From: Enterococcus innesii
GTDB lineage: Bacteria > Bacillota > Bacilli > Lactobacillales > Enterococcaceae
Reading direction: 5' to 3'
Assembly (NCBI GenBank): GCA_018982785.1
Contig: JAHHEN010000003.1
Span: 62,001-126,000 of the forward strand
Length of the DNA stretch: 64,000 nt
In this document: one piece after another, positions 20,564 through 29,059 of the stretch
How the letters are laid out: each line of letters starts with the position of its first letter
Position numbering within the stretch: position 1 is the first letter of the stretch
Notes under the pieces: generated by a model
Databases searched by the model: none
What the model was told of the DNA's origin: nothing
The model's input: the letters and a program-made list of their open reading frames with translations, nothing else
Position numbers and translations under genes: made by a program

Positions 20564-20615
20564 GGCCACCTTCTCTGGTGAAAAAAACCAAGAATACTTT
20601 CTAGAAGGTCAGAAT

Positions 20616-20660
20616 CAATTTTTTCATGTTTTCATGAAAAAATTGGTTCTTTCTTTTAGT
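20616..20660 (+). terminator. terminator after the SDR-like gene
   Basis: A 13-bp inverted repeat CAATTTTTTCATG / CATGAAAAAATTG with a 4-base loop is followed by a T-rich stretch about 50 bases past the stop. Confidence 0.7.
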
Positions 20661-20729
20661 GTTTTTTTGATAGAATAAACAGAAGCTTTTCTACATAAAA
20701 ATAGGTGCCAGATTGAAAGGAGAACGTTG

Positions 20730-21353
20730 ATGGACTCATTAATCAAAAAAAATCTTGCTTTATTGCTTGGGGTGCTGTGGATTTGCATTGCTTTAAATTT
20801 TTTTCTGTTACCTCATAGCATTGCTTCTGCCGGCGTTGGTTCGATTGGTTATCTTATTGAAACTGGATGGTCCATTAATCGGCACATCATTGTCTGGGGC
20901 ATCAATTTATTGATGTTGGCCCTTGCGTTTTTACTTTTGAAACGAGAGGTCTTTGTCAACACGGTTATCGGTAGCTTGGCATTTCCCGTTCTACTGGCGC
21001 TTTTACCCGAAATCATGGTACTGCGCTTTTATTCCATCTCATTGATTTTAGGTAGTTTCTTCTTTAGCTTTGGCATCTTTTCGCTCTATAAAATTGGCGC
21101 TTCTAACGGTGGCGTAACGATCCCACCGCTGATTTTGGAAAAATACTATGGTATTCGCAGATCTAGTGGGGTTTTCTTAACTAATTTGATCATCATCTTG
21201 CTGAACCTTTTGATCTTTTCTTGGCAAGAAGCGCTTATTTCTGCCTTTTCAATCTACTTGATTGCCTTCTTCATGCGGCTCTTTATGCGGGTCGAGCAAA
21301 GAATGCAGGCTAAAAAATCTATTGAAGTTCAAGAGACAGCAAAAGTAGAGTAA
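20730..21353 (+). CDS. YitT/YczE-family membrane protein
   Basis: A 207-residue integral membrane protein with five or six hydrophobic helices. The N-terminal ALNFFLLPHSIASAGVGSIG is typical of the YitT/YczE (DUF161) family; the C-terminal DUF2179 domain of longer members is missing. The function of the family is not settled. AAAGGAG precedes ATG 20730 well; a TTG one codon earlier is less likely. It is monocistronic, ending at a bidirectional terminator. Confidence 0.75.
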   Translation: MDSLIKKNLALLLGVLWICIALNFFLLPHSIASAGVGSIGYLIETGWSINRHIIVWGINLLMLALAFLLLKREVFVNTVIGSLAFPVLLALLPEIMVLRFYSISLILGSFFFSFGIFSLYKIGASNGGVTIPPLILEKYYGIRRSSGVFLTNLIIILLNLLIFSWQEALISAFSIYLIAFFMRLFMRVEQRMQAKKSIEVQETAKVE

Positions 21354-21365
21354 AATAGCAGTAAC

Positions 21366-21399
21366 AAAACATCGGTGCAAAAATCTGCACCGATGTTTT
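21366..21399. terminator. bidirectional terminator
   Basis: A perfect 14-bp repeat AAAACATCGGTGCA / TGCACCGATGTTTT lies between the convergent YitT and ABC-permease genes. Confidence 0.85.
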
Positions 21400-22164
21400 T
21401 TAATATTTTCTTTTTCTTAGAACAGCTATGGCACCAGTCAAACAAGCGATGATCAAAAAGCAAGTCAACAACAGTGCTGGCAGCAGTTCCCCTAACTTGA
21501 TTTGGTCGGTTAAGTAGTTAGGAAATTGGCTGGAAAGAGAGTAAGGGTTCCAATTTGTTAATTGACTCCACAGATTGCCTAACATACCCATCAGATAACA
21601 GACACCAAGAAACAACAGTCCTTGATAGATACTTTTAGCAAAGCTAGAACCTAGCAGCAGGATGCTGATTGCTAATAAACCGAAGAGCCAACAGCTGACC
21701 AAAGCGCTAGGGACTTGAACAGCGCTGTCATCATGGAAATAAATCATCGTATAAAAAGCACTGACACTGGCACTTAGGAGGAAACTCAAAGACCAAAGGA
21801 TCGATAAATAGCAAGCTTTGGCTAAGACGATCGTGGTTTTCGGTAAGCCTTTCGTGATCAGTTGAATAAAGGTGCCATGACTGATTTCGGCGGAGATCGT
21901 ATCGGTAAAAAGAATCACAAACACTAGTAACCCGATCGTGCCGATGTTGCTGTAAAACTGAAGCCATGCATCGATCGAAGTCGGATCAGCAATCGTGATC
22001 TGAATTGATTCTGGCACCATACTGGCCATCAGATCGGGCATGATTTTCGCTGTAAAGGGAGAAAGCATACCAATCAGGGCAAACAGGATCAAGCAAATCA
22101 ACAATTTCTTACTGCGAAGGCCGCCGAGAAATTCTTTCTTTAAGAAAACAAGAAACGTCTTCAT
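21400..22164 (-). CDS. ABC-2 type transporter permease
   Basis: A 254-residue membrane protein with about six hydrophobic helices and the pattern of ABC-2 permeases (FLVFLKKEFLGGLRSKKLL at the N-terminus, a central TDTISAEISHGTFIQLITKG coupling segment). It pairs with the ATPase encoded four bases upstream in an overlapping arrangement. The substrate is unknown; such small exporters behind XRE regulators often serve peptide-antibiotic resistance or self-immunity. Confidence 0.82.
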   Translation of the reverse strand: MKTFLVFLKKEFLGGLRSKKLLICLILFALIGMLSPFTAKIMPDLMASMVPESIQITIADPTSIDAWLQFYSNIGTIGLLVFVILFTDTISAEISHGTFIQLITKGLPKTTIVLAKACYLSILWSLSFLLSASVSAFYTMIYFHDDSAVQVPSALVSCWLFGLLAISILLLGSSFAKSIYQGLLFLGVCYLMGMLGNLWSQLTNWNPYSLSSQFPNYLTDQIKLGELLPALLLTCFLIIACLTGAIAVLRKRKY

Positions 22165-23072
22165 TTGATCACCTCCAAATAAATCGCCTCTAACGTTGGT
22201 TCGATTCGTTGAAAGGATTCAGGTACTATCTGTTGTTCATTGAGCAATCGCAGCAACTGCTTTCCAACATTCGTGTCAGCAGTTTCGTCGATCAGTAATT
22301 GATTGTTCTTTCTTTTCGCCGCAATGCCGTGGAATGCTAACACATTGGCAAATTTCACATGCTCACCTTCGTCGGCAAAGACAATCCCAAAGGCGGTTTT
22401 TCGATAACGGTTTTTTAAGGAATCCATCGTTTCAAATGCCCGGATCTGGCTTTTGTGCAAAATCGCAATGTAATCTGACAGATGCTCGACATCTGCAAGA
22501 ATATGGGATGAAAAAAGAACCGTTGTTTCTTCTTTGATTTTTGCCAATACATCAAGAAACGCTTTGCGACCTAAAGGGTCTAGTGCGGATGTTGGTTCAT
22601 CGCAGATCAAGATGGCGGGGCGATTGATCAGAGCTTGGGCTAACCCGAGACGTTGTTTCATACCACGAGAAAAGCCAGCGATTTTTTGTTTCGAAGCTTC
22701 TAGACCTACCAATTCTAAGACTTCTGTTACCCGCTGAGGTTGAAAAGGTTCTTGATTGGGTTGGATTTTTCCGCAGAAAGTCAAATATTCTGCAGCTGTC
22801 ATAAAAGAGTAAAATTGCGGCACGTCTGGCAGATAGCCGATCCAGCGATTGGTCTTGGCTGAGCCAAATTGCACCGGTTCGCCACAAACGGTGATTTCTC
22901 CTTCATCAATGGGGAGTAATCCTAAAATCGCCTTCATGGTCGTTGTTTTGCCGGCACCATTTTCTCCGACAAAACCCACAACGCTGCCCTTTGGAACCGA
23001 AAAGGTTAGGTCTTGTAGCACTTGTTTGTGCCCAAAACGCTTGGATAAATGATTGATCTCGATCATCTTCAT
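22161..23072 (-). CDS. ABC transporter ATP-binding protein
   Basis: A 303-residue ATPase with Walker A GENGAGKTT, signature FSRGMKQRLGLAQAL, Walker B ILICDEPTSALDP and H-loop SSHIL. The C-terminal extension of about 80 residues is usual in the DrrA/CcmA-like group that pairs with ABC-2 permeases. It overlaps both neighbours by four bases, showing coupled translation in the four-gene minus-strand operon. Confidence 0.88.
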   Translation of the reverse strand: MKMIEINHLSKRFGHKQVLQDLTFSVPKGSVVGFVGENGAGKTTTMKAILGLLPIDEGEITVCGEPVQFGSAKTNRWIGYLPDVPQFYSFMTAAEYLTFCGKIQPNQEPFQPQRVTEVLELVGLEASKQKIAGFSRGMKQRLGLAQALINRPAILICDEPTSALDPLGRKAFLDVLAKIKEETTVLFSSHILADVEHLSDYIAILHKSQIRAFETMDSLKNRYRKTAFGIVFADEGEHVKFANVLAFHGIAAKRKNNQLLIDETADTNVGKQLLRLLNEQQIVPESFQRIEPTLEAIYLEVIK

Positions 23073-23296
23073 TGTTGGTCCTCTTTTCCGAAAGCAAAAT
23101 AAAGGATAGGACCAATCAGGCTAATACAACATGATATTAAAAGCCATAACGTGCGAGAGCCAAATTTAAACTGTTCCTGCTTTAAAATATCCCGAACTGA
23201 CAGGACGATTAAGACCAGTTGTAAGATAATTAGGGGAATCAGTATGGGCAAATAATCAGCCATATCGTTTGGAATGTTTAGTTGAACACTATCCAT
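23069..23296 (-). CDS. PLDc_N-domain small membrane protein
   Basis: A 75-residue protein with two membrane helices; the second ends in ISLIGPILYFAFGKED, the signature of the phospholipase-D N-terminal (PLDc_N) domain also found alone beside bacteriocin and ABC-exporter genes. I start it at ATG 23296 because AAAGGAG lies 8 bases upstream; the GTG at 23305 overlaps that site. It may act as an immunity or transporter accessory protein. Confidence 0.7.
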   Translation of the reverse strand: MDSVQLNIPNDMADYLPILIPLIILQLVLIVLSVRDILKQEQFKFGSRTLWLLISCCISLIGPILYFAFGKEDQQ

Positions 23297-24479
23297 GGGA
23301 ATCACTCCTTTGGGAATTAGATGCTTGCTCAGCTAGTTTGCTCAAGCGCTGAAATAGTTCTTTAAATGGGGGTTTTTCTTGATACGGTTCAAACAAGGGT
23401 GTCAGCTGTGCTAATTCAATAAATTGTTTTTTGACACTACCTGAGTTACGCGGGATCTGACTGCCTAATTCTAATTCACTAATCCACTCATCGATGCTGT
23501 TGAAATAATCATCTCCTTTCAAAACGATTTCTTCAGGTGTTGTTGCTATCGTTTTGACGTACTTTTCTAATGCATCTGCTAGTAAGTCCTCTTTTCCTAA
23601 AGCGGCAAAAGAAACCATTCCAGCGGCTAAAAAGTTCAGCACAGAAATAGGATGCAGTTCGGCCAGATGGAAGCTCTCGCTGAGTGCCAGTCCACGTGCA
23701 TAGGTTTTTTCCAGTTGCTCCTCGTCTTGTGTGAGCATTGCTAAATAATTCGTCAGTAAGCTCATAAAAATAATCAAGTATTGATAAATCGCACTTTGAG
23801 TAACGATCTCAGCTTGTTGCAACTGATTGTTTTGCTGGAATGCGGCGGCAATCAACGGTTCGCTAGGTAAAAAAGAGAGAGTTTTCGTGCCAAGGATCGC
23901 CAAGACTTCTTCTGGCTTGTTTCTCATCAGCAGACAATAAGCATCGATCTGTTTCGCTTGTTGGGCGAGCTCACTGTCTCCTTGATCCATGATCCGCTGG
24001 TAAAGGGTTTCTGCTTCCTTCAAATAGGTGTTTTTCTTCGCTTCCATTAGTGCGTTTTCGTAAGTTTGTCCTTCTGGTATGCTTTCTACAGGGACATCTG
24101 GCAGTAGATCCCAATGATTTAAGTAAAAGGACCCCATTTGTAATAAGAACGGATAACAAGAGTAATACCGTTTGGTAAAACTTTGAGCAAGAGCGAGAAC
24201 TTCCGTCGATGTTTTTGTTTGGAAGGCGTCTTTTAATAGTTGGTAAATCCGTTGAATCTCTTTAGGTGATAGCTGCGAGTCCAAAATCAATAATTCATCG
24301 ACGCTGCAATCAAAATACGCTGCTAATAAGGGCAGCGAGGTGATATCTGGATAAGACTGTCCCGTTTCCCATTTCGAAACGGATGCTTTGGACACATTCA
24401 TAAACACTGCTAATTCTTGCTGGGTAATACCTCGTTGTTTTCTTCTCCGAGCGATTTCCTCGCCAATTGGTAAGTCCAT
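23289..24479 (-). CDS. XRE-family regulator with C-terminal helical repeat domain
   Basis: A 396-residue protein. Residues 1-65 form a Cro/CI-type HTH (RRRKQRGITQQELAVFMNVS, KASVSKWETGQSYPDI). The remaining 330 residues are helical and TPR-like, as in Rgg/PlcR-type or other XRE-TPR regulators that may bind peptides. The stop overlaps the next gene by 8 bases. It probably controls its own operon (PLDc_N protein and ABC exporter). No peptide pheromone gene was identified beside it. Confidence 0.78.
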   Translation of the reverse strand: MDLPIGEEIARRRKQRGITQQELAVFMNVSKASVSKWETGQSYPDITSLPLLAAYFDCSVDELLILDSQLSPKEIQRIYQLLKDAFQTKTSTEVLALAQSFTKRYYSCYPFLLQMGSFYLNHWDLLPDVPVESIPEGQTYENALMEAKKNTYLKEAETLYQRIMDQGDSELAQQAKQIDAYCLLMRNKPEEVLAILGTKTLSFLPSEPLIAAAFQQNNQLQQAEIVTQSAIYQYLIIFMSLLTNYLAMLTQDEEQLEKTYARGLALSESFHLAELHPISVLNFLAAGMVSFAALGKEDLLADALEKYVKTIATTPEEIVLKGDDYFNSIDEWISELELGSQIPRNSGSVKKQFIELAQLTPLFEPYQEKPPFKELFQRLSKLAEQASNSQRSDSHG

Positions 24480-24551
24480 GGTGCACCTCCGATAGGTTTG
24501 TTTGGTATACTTCTATCATAAGAGGAGAAGGGATGACTTACAATGGATTGC

Positions 24552-24591
24552 TAGTTAATTTTTGGTTGATTTAATTAACTAAAAGTTGACT
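24552..24591 (+). promoter_or_regulatory. inverted repeat and possible -35 before the glycerate kinase
   Basis: An 8-bp inverted repeat TAGTTAAT (24552-24559) / ATTAACTA (24574-24581) lies directly upstream of TTGACT (24586-24591). No clear -10 follows at the ideal distance, so this is a weak operator/promoter candidate. Confidence 0.3.
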
Positions 24592-24649
24592 ATAAGACAA
24601 AGTATTCCAATCTTTGGGAAAGAGATGATCGTAAATGAGAGGTAGAAAA

Positions 24650-25797
24650 ATGAAAGTTGTAGCAGCAATCGATTCCTTCAAAGGAAGTGCCACTTCCGCA
24701 GAATTAAATCAAGCGGTCTTAAGCGGGTTCTCAGACCAGTGGGAAAAACGCAGTATTCCCATCGCTGACGGGGAGAAGGATCAATGGCAGCAGTCATTGC
24801 TGCGCTGGGAGGAAATTACGAAACGGTTTCAGTGACCGCGCCATTAGGCGGTAAGTTGCAAGCTCGTATGTTGATCACAAAAATCAAGGAAGAAAAAATA
24901 GCCCTGATTGAATCTGCAGAAGTGATTGGGTTGCAACTCGTGGAACCTAGTGATGAGACCACCCGCAATAGCTCTTCTTTTGGGTTAGGCCAAATGGTCT
25001 TAGCAGCTTGCAAGCAAGGAGTGAAAAAATTTACCTGACCCTTGGCGGTAGCGGAACTTCTGATGGGGGCGTAGGCTTTTTACTTGCGTTAGGAGCAAAA
25101 ATCACAACAAATGGGCAAATGGAAAAAAATCCATTGTTGCAAACAGATGCATTAAAACTCAGCGACTTGAATCCTCTACTTAAGCAAATTGAATTGTTTG
25201 CCTTAGCTGATGTAACAAATCCTTATTCAGGTGAACAAGGATTTGCGCCAGTTTTTGGTCCGCAAAAAGGGGCATCCAAAGGAACGATCCAGCAGTTGGA
25301 TCAGCAAGCAAAGCGTTTGGCTGAACACATCAAGCAAACCACGGGGACCGATCTGGAAGTCCCTGGTGCTGGTGCGGCAGGGGGCTTGGTGGTGCTGTTC
25401 GTTTGGCAGGTGGTCAATTGGTTCCAGGATTGGCGACGATCGCTTCATTGATTGGATTTGAGGAAAAAATCAAAGGCGCAGATTTGTTGATCACCGGCGA
25501 AGGACGCATCGATGGGCAAACCGCTGGGGAAAAGTACCCTATGGCGTCGCGTTGCTCGCCCACAAACATCAGGTCCCAGTCGTTGCCATCTGCGGCTCCC
25601 GAAGCGACGATCTAGGAAAACTGCCGCAACTACTATCTGCCGTCTTTTGTATCCAGCAAGGTCCGATTTCGTTGACAGAAGCGATGGAGAAAAAGCGAAC
25701 CTTAGTGAATGCTCAACAGACCGCTCAAGCCATCGCTGGTTTTGTGGAACAGTGGCAAAAAAAGATCGAATCAGACGTTTCAGAAGGGACTGAATAA
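24650..25797 (+). CDS. glxK: glycerate kinase, GlxK/GarK family (four frameshifts here)
   Basis: The frames together encode a glycerate kinase of about 383 residues: MKVVAAIDSFKGSATSAE, then SIPIADGGEGSM, LTLGGSGTSDGGVGFL, FGPQKGAS, GAGAAGGLGGA, ITGEGRIDGQT and a matching C-terminus. Four single-base losses interrupt it: the G4 run 24770-24773, the A6 run 25024-25029, the GG at 25388-25389 and the G4 run 25526-25529. Adding one base at each restores the whole protein. The enzyme phosphorylates glycerate to 2- or 3-phosphoglycerate. With four breaks it is either truly dead or the most error-hit gene in the window; the sequence between breaks is well conserved, which favours error. The ATG follows GAGAGG. 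Confidence 0.8.
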
Positions 25798-25804
25798 GAA
25801 GATG

Positions 25805-25859
25805 ACACCAAAAAAACTTCGTACAAAAGGCAGCTGCCGGTACGAAGTTTTTTTGGTGT
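25805..25859. terminator. bidirectional terminator
   Basis: A perfect 20-bp inverted repeat (25805-25824 with 25840-25859) with A7 and T7 tracts inside the arms lies between the convergent glycerate kinase and Rid genes. Confidence 0.88.
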
Positions 25860-25871
25860 TTTTCTCTATGC

Positions 25872-26210
25872 TTAAGCCATGGTAGCTTGTGCTTCAATCT
25901 CTACTTTAAATTCAGGTGCAACCAATCCGGCGACGATGACGAGACTCATAGCCGGTTTGTTTTCTGCCAAAATAGCTGTAAACGCCGTACGGACAGCAGA
26001 TAAGTAGGCAGCATCCGTTAAAAAGACGGTCATTTTGACCACTGATGACCAAGACAGTTGATTGGCTGATAAATGCTCTTCGATTTTCTTCAAAACGATG
26101 GCTGTTTGCTCTTGCGGGTCCTCAGGTGTGGCTCCTTCTTGTGACGGCGTTTGACCAGAAATGAAAAGAAAAGGTCCTTGCGCGATTTTTGAATCGGTAT
26201 AGATTGCCAT
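25872..26210 (-). CDS. Rid-family protein lacking the catalytic arginine
   Basis: A 112-residue YjgF/YER057c/UK114 (Rid) protein with GPFLFISGQTP and the closing FKVEIEAQA. In RidA deaminases an Arg lies in the PARS segment and holds the imine substrate's carboxylate. Here the segment reads KPAMSLV, with Met instead of Arg. It is therefore probably a Rid subgroup member without 2-aminoacrylate deaminase activity. Monocistronic. The 268-base gap to the ATPase gene holds only a TATACT -10-like hexamer at 26435. Confidence 0.82.
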   Translation of the reverse strand: MAIYTDSKIAQGPFLFISGQTPSQEGATPEDPQEQTAIVLKKIEEHLSANQLSWSSVVKMTVFLTDAAYLSAVRTAFTAILAENKPAMSLVIVAGLVAPEFKVEIEAQATMA

Positions 26211-26478
26211 TTATTTTCTCCTTTCTTCTATCTTACCTTTGGATGATGGGGACAGATAGCAATTGATTGAGTGTGTCTTAGTTTACTTGATTCCACCTGC
26301 AAAAACAATCAACAACCGTTTTCTGTTGGTTTTGTGAAACCACGGGACGAAGCCGCCCTTCCCCTTTAATAAAAGCACTCATTTTTTTCAGTCTCCGCTG
26401 AAATTATCGCCAGAATTTTATGGTTTTAATGTTTTATACTATGTTCAGATCAAATAAATAAACAAGGAGGAAAAAAAT

Positions 26479-29043
26479 ATGAATTGGTACAAAAACACAA
26501 CAGAAGAACTATTACACACGTTGCAAACAACACGGCAGGGCCTTTCCTCCGAAGAACGCAATCAGCGTTTAGCAAAGCAAGGTGAAAATAAAATTACTGA
26601 GGCAGCGCAGATCCCCACATGGAAGAAAGTCGGCAAGCACTTTACCGACTTACTGATGTTGGTCTTGATCGTCGCAGCCGTCTTAAAAGGGATTTCTGGT
26701 GATTATATCGAAAGCGGCATTATTATGGCGGTCGTCGTCATCAATGGATTAGTCGGCTACTGGCAAGAGCGTAAAGCCCAAGAGTCACTGGATGGATTGA
26801 AGCAATTCATGGGGCAAGAAGCAACGATTTATGTTCATGGCCGCAAGAAGAAAATTGCTGTTTCTTCCTTAGTAAATGGAGATTTAGTCGTTTTAGGACC
26901 AGGAGATGTCGTACCAGCAGATATGCGCTTGATCGAAACCCATGATCTGGTGATTGAGGAGTCGATTTTAACCGGCGAATCTGAGCCTGTTCAAAAAATG
27001 ACCGAGCCTATTACTCAAGAAAGTACGATTGGCGACCAGCGGAACATGGCGTTTTCTGGTACCCATATAGAAAGCGGAACTGCCAGCGGGATCGTCGTTG
27101 AAACAGGCGACGATACACAAATCGGCCAGATCAATCAAGCAATTCAGTCTGTGAAAGCGCAAGAAACCCCGTTGATCAAAAAAATGAAGCAATTAAATCA
27201 CCAAATCTTTAAAGGCATTATCGGATTAGTGATTTTCTTGATCTTCTTTACTACCTTCCGCTACGGCTTTGATCTTGATCTCTTGTTCTCATCAGGTATT
27301 GCATTAGTTGTAGCAATGATTCCTGAGGGCTTGCCAGCCGTGCTGACCATGATTTTATCGATGGGTGTCAAGGAAATGTCTGAGGAGCAAGCAATCATCA
27401 AAACGATGCCATCAGTGGAGACACTAGGTGCCATGACGGTGATTTGTTCAGATAAAACAGGAACCTTGACCAAAAATGAAATGACGGTTGTCGATGTCTT
27501 GGTTAAGTCGAACGTGGATAAAGAAATGGTGCTTGATATCATGGCGAATTGTCAAGATTTGAAGCAGGACGAAGAACAAAAGGCTGCGGATCTCGTTGGG
27601 AACCCAACCGAAAAAGCCTTGTTGCAATACGCAGAATCAGCGCAGCAACCATTGCGTAAAACAGTCGATAAGATTCCTTTTAGTTCCTCTTACAAGTACA
27701 TGGCAACCCGTCATCAAAATCAAGAAGAGCCGAATGCCTCGGTAATTTTTGTCAAAGGTGCGCCCGAAGTATTGCTTGAGAAAAGCCAACTGACTTCAGA
27801 TCAAAAGCAATGGTGGTTAGATGAAAGTGCAAAATTAGCAGCGAAAGGGCAGCGGCTGATTGGCTTTGCGCATCTGACGCTGTCGGCACAGGAGTCCTTG
27901 TCCCACGAAGCACTAACGAAATTAACCTTTGTTGGGATCGCTGGCATCATTGATCCTCCGAAAGACAGTGCCATCAAAGCAGTAAAAGAGTGCTTGCACG
28001 CGGGCATCCAAGTCAAAATGATCACAGGAGACCATGGCAAGACCGCTCAAGCCATCGGCAAGCAAATTGGATTGAAGCACACGAATCACGTGTTGGAAGG
28101 GCTGGAAATCGATCTGCTGTCTGAGGAGGAGTTGCAGCAAGCAGTCCAAAAGACAGATATCTTTGCTCGAACGACCCCAGAGCATAAATTACGAATCGTC
28201 AGTGCTTTGCAGGCGAATGAAGAGATTGTCGGAATGACCGGCGATGGTGTAAACGATGCACCAGCGCTGAAAAAAGCCGACATTGGGATCGCTATGGGAA
28301 TCAAAGGCAGTGAAGTAACCAAGCAAGCAGCCGATATGGTTTTGGCAGACGATAATTTTCATACGATCGCCAATGCCGTCCGCGTCGGTCGTCGGATCTA
28401 CGATAATTTGAAGAAAACCATCAACTTCTTCTTACCAACGGCCGTTGCACAAGGATTGATCGTTATTGCGGCTCTCTTGTTGAACCGACCACTGCCACTG
28501 ACACCTGTGCAAATTTTATGGGTAAATATGGTGACAACCATCACGCTTTCATACGCACTAGGTTTTGAAAAGGCGAGTGCGGATGTTATGAATCGACCAC
28601 CACGGCCAATCAAAGAAGGCATCTTATCTTGGTACAGTCTGTTCCGTATCTTCTACGTCTCGTTGTTAATCATGATTCCTTCCTACGTCTTAGCGATTCA
28701 GTTTGAAGGAACGGTCCTTCAGCAAAGCATGCTACTGCAAAGTATCGTCTTCGCCCAAGCGGTCTACTTGTTGAACTGTCGTGAGCTGGTAAAGCCGGCG
28801 TTGAATCGCCAACTCTTTGCCAATAAAGCACTCTTAGTCTCCCTGGCACTACTGATCGTATTGCAGGCAGCGATTTTCCTAACACCTATCGGACACCAAC
28901 TTTTAGGGATCGGTTCTTTGACGCTGATGCAGCAGTTGAGTATTGCAGCCAACGGGGCACTTCTTTTCACAGTCGTAGAAGGTGAGAAATTTATTACAAA
29001 TAAGTTGCAAGGACGTCAAAAAGCTGCCCCAGTGAAACAATAA
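26479..29043 (+). CDS. cation-translocating P-type ATPase (P2 type)
   Basis: An 854-residue P-type ATPase: N-terminal cation_ATPase_N domain, actuator with ILTGESEPV, phosphorylation site SDKTGTLTKNEM, nucleotide domain with KGAPE, hinge MITGDHGKTAQ and MTGDGVNDAPALKKADIGIAMG, and about ten membrane helices. M4 has MIPEGLPA as in Ca2+ pumps. M6 reads NMVTTITLSYALGFE and lacks the Asp that SERCA-type pumps use, so ion choice (Ca2+, Na+/K+ or other) is open. AAGGAGG precedes the ATG. It converges with the Mga-like gene 16 bases away, with no clear terminator between them. Confidence 0.88.
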   Translation: MNWYKNTTEELLHTLQTTRQGLSSEERNQRLAKQGENKITEAAQIPTWKKVGKHFTDLLMLVLIVAAVLKGISGDYIESGIIMAVVVINGLVGYWQERKAQESLDGLKQFMGQEATIYVHGRKKKIAVSSLVNGDLVVLGPGDVVPADMRLIETHDLVIEESILTGESEPVQKMTEPITQESTIGDQRNMAFSGTHIESGTASGIVVETGDDTQIGQINQAIQSVKAQETPLIKKMKQLNHQIFKGIIGLVIFLIFFTTFRYGFDLDLLFSSGIALVVAMIPEGLPAVLTMILSMGVKEMSEEQAIIKTMPSVETLGAMTVICSDKTGTLTKNEMTVVDVLVKSNVDKEMVLDIMANCQDLKQDEEQKAADLVGNPTEKALLQYAESAQQPLRKTVDKIPFSSSYKYMATRHQNQEEPNASVIFVKGAPEVLLEKSQLTSDQKQWWLDESAKLAAKGQRLIGFAHLTLSAQESLSHEALTKLTFVGIAGIIDPPKDSAIKAVKECLHAGIQVKMITGDHGKTAQAIGKQIGLKHTNHVLEGLEIDLLSEEELQQAVQKTDIFARTTPEHKLRIVSALQANEEIVGMTGDGVNDAPALKKADIGIAMGIKGSEVTKQAADMVLADDNFHTIANAVRVGRRIYDNLKKTINFFLPTAVAQGLIVIAALLLNRPLPLTPVQILWVNMVTTITLSYALGFEKASADVMNRPPRPIKEGILSWYSLFRIFYVSLLIMIPSYVLAIQFEGTVLQQSMLLQSIVFAQAVYLLNCRELVKPALNRQLFANKALLVSLALLIVLQAAIFLTPIGHQLLGIGSLTLMQQLSIAANGALLFTVVEGEKFITNKLQGRQKAAPVKQ

Positions 29044-29059
29044 AGGCAGCTTGATGATT

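Noticed and set aside
26435-26440. TATACT as promoter of the P-type ATPase
   Set aside because: No acceptable -35 at 16-18 bases; left as a note only.
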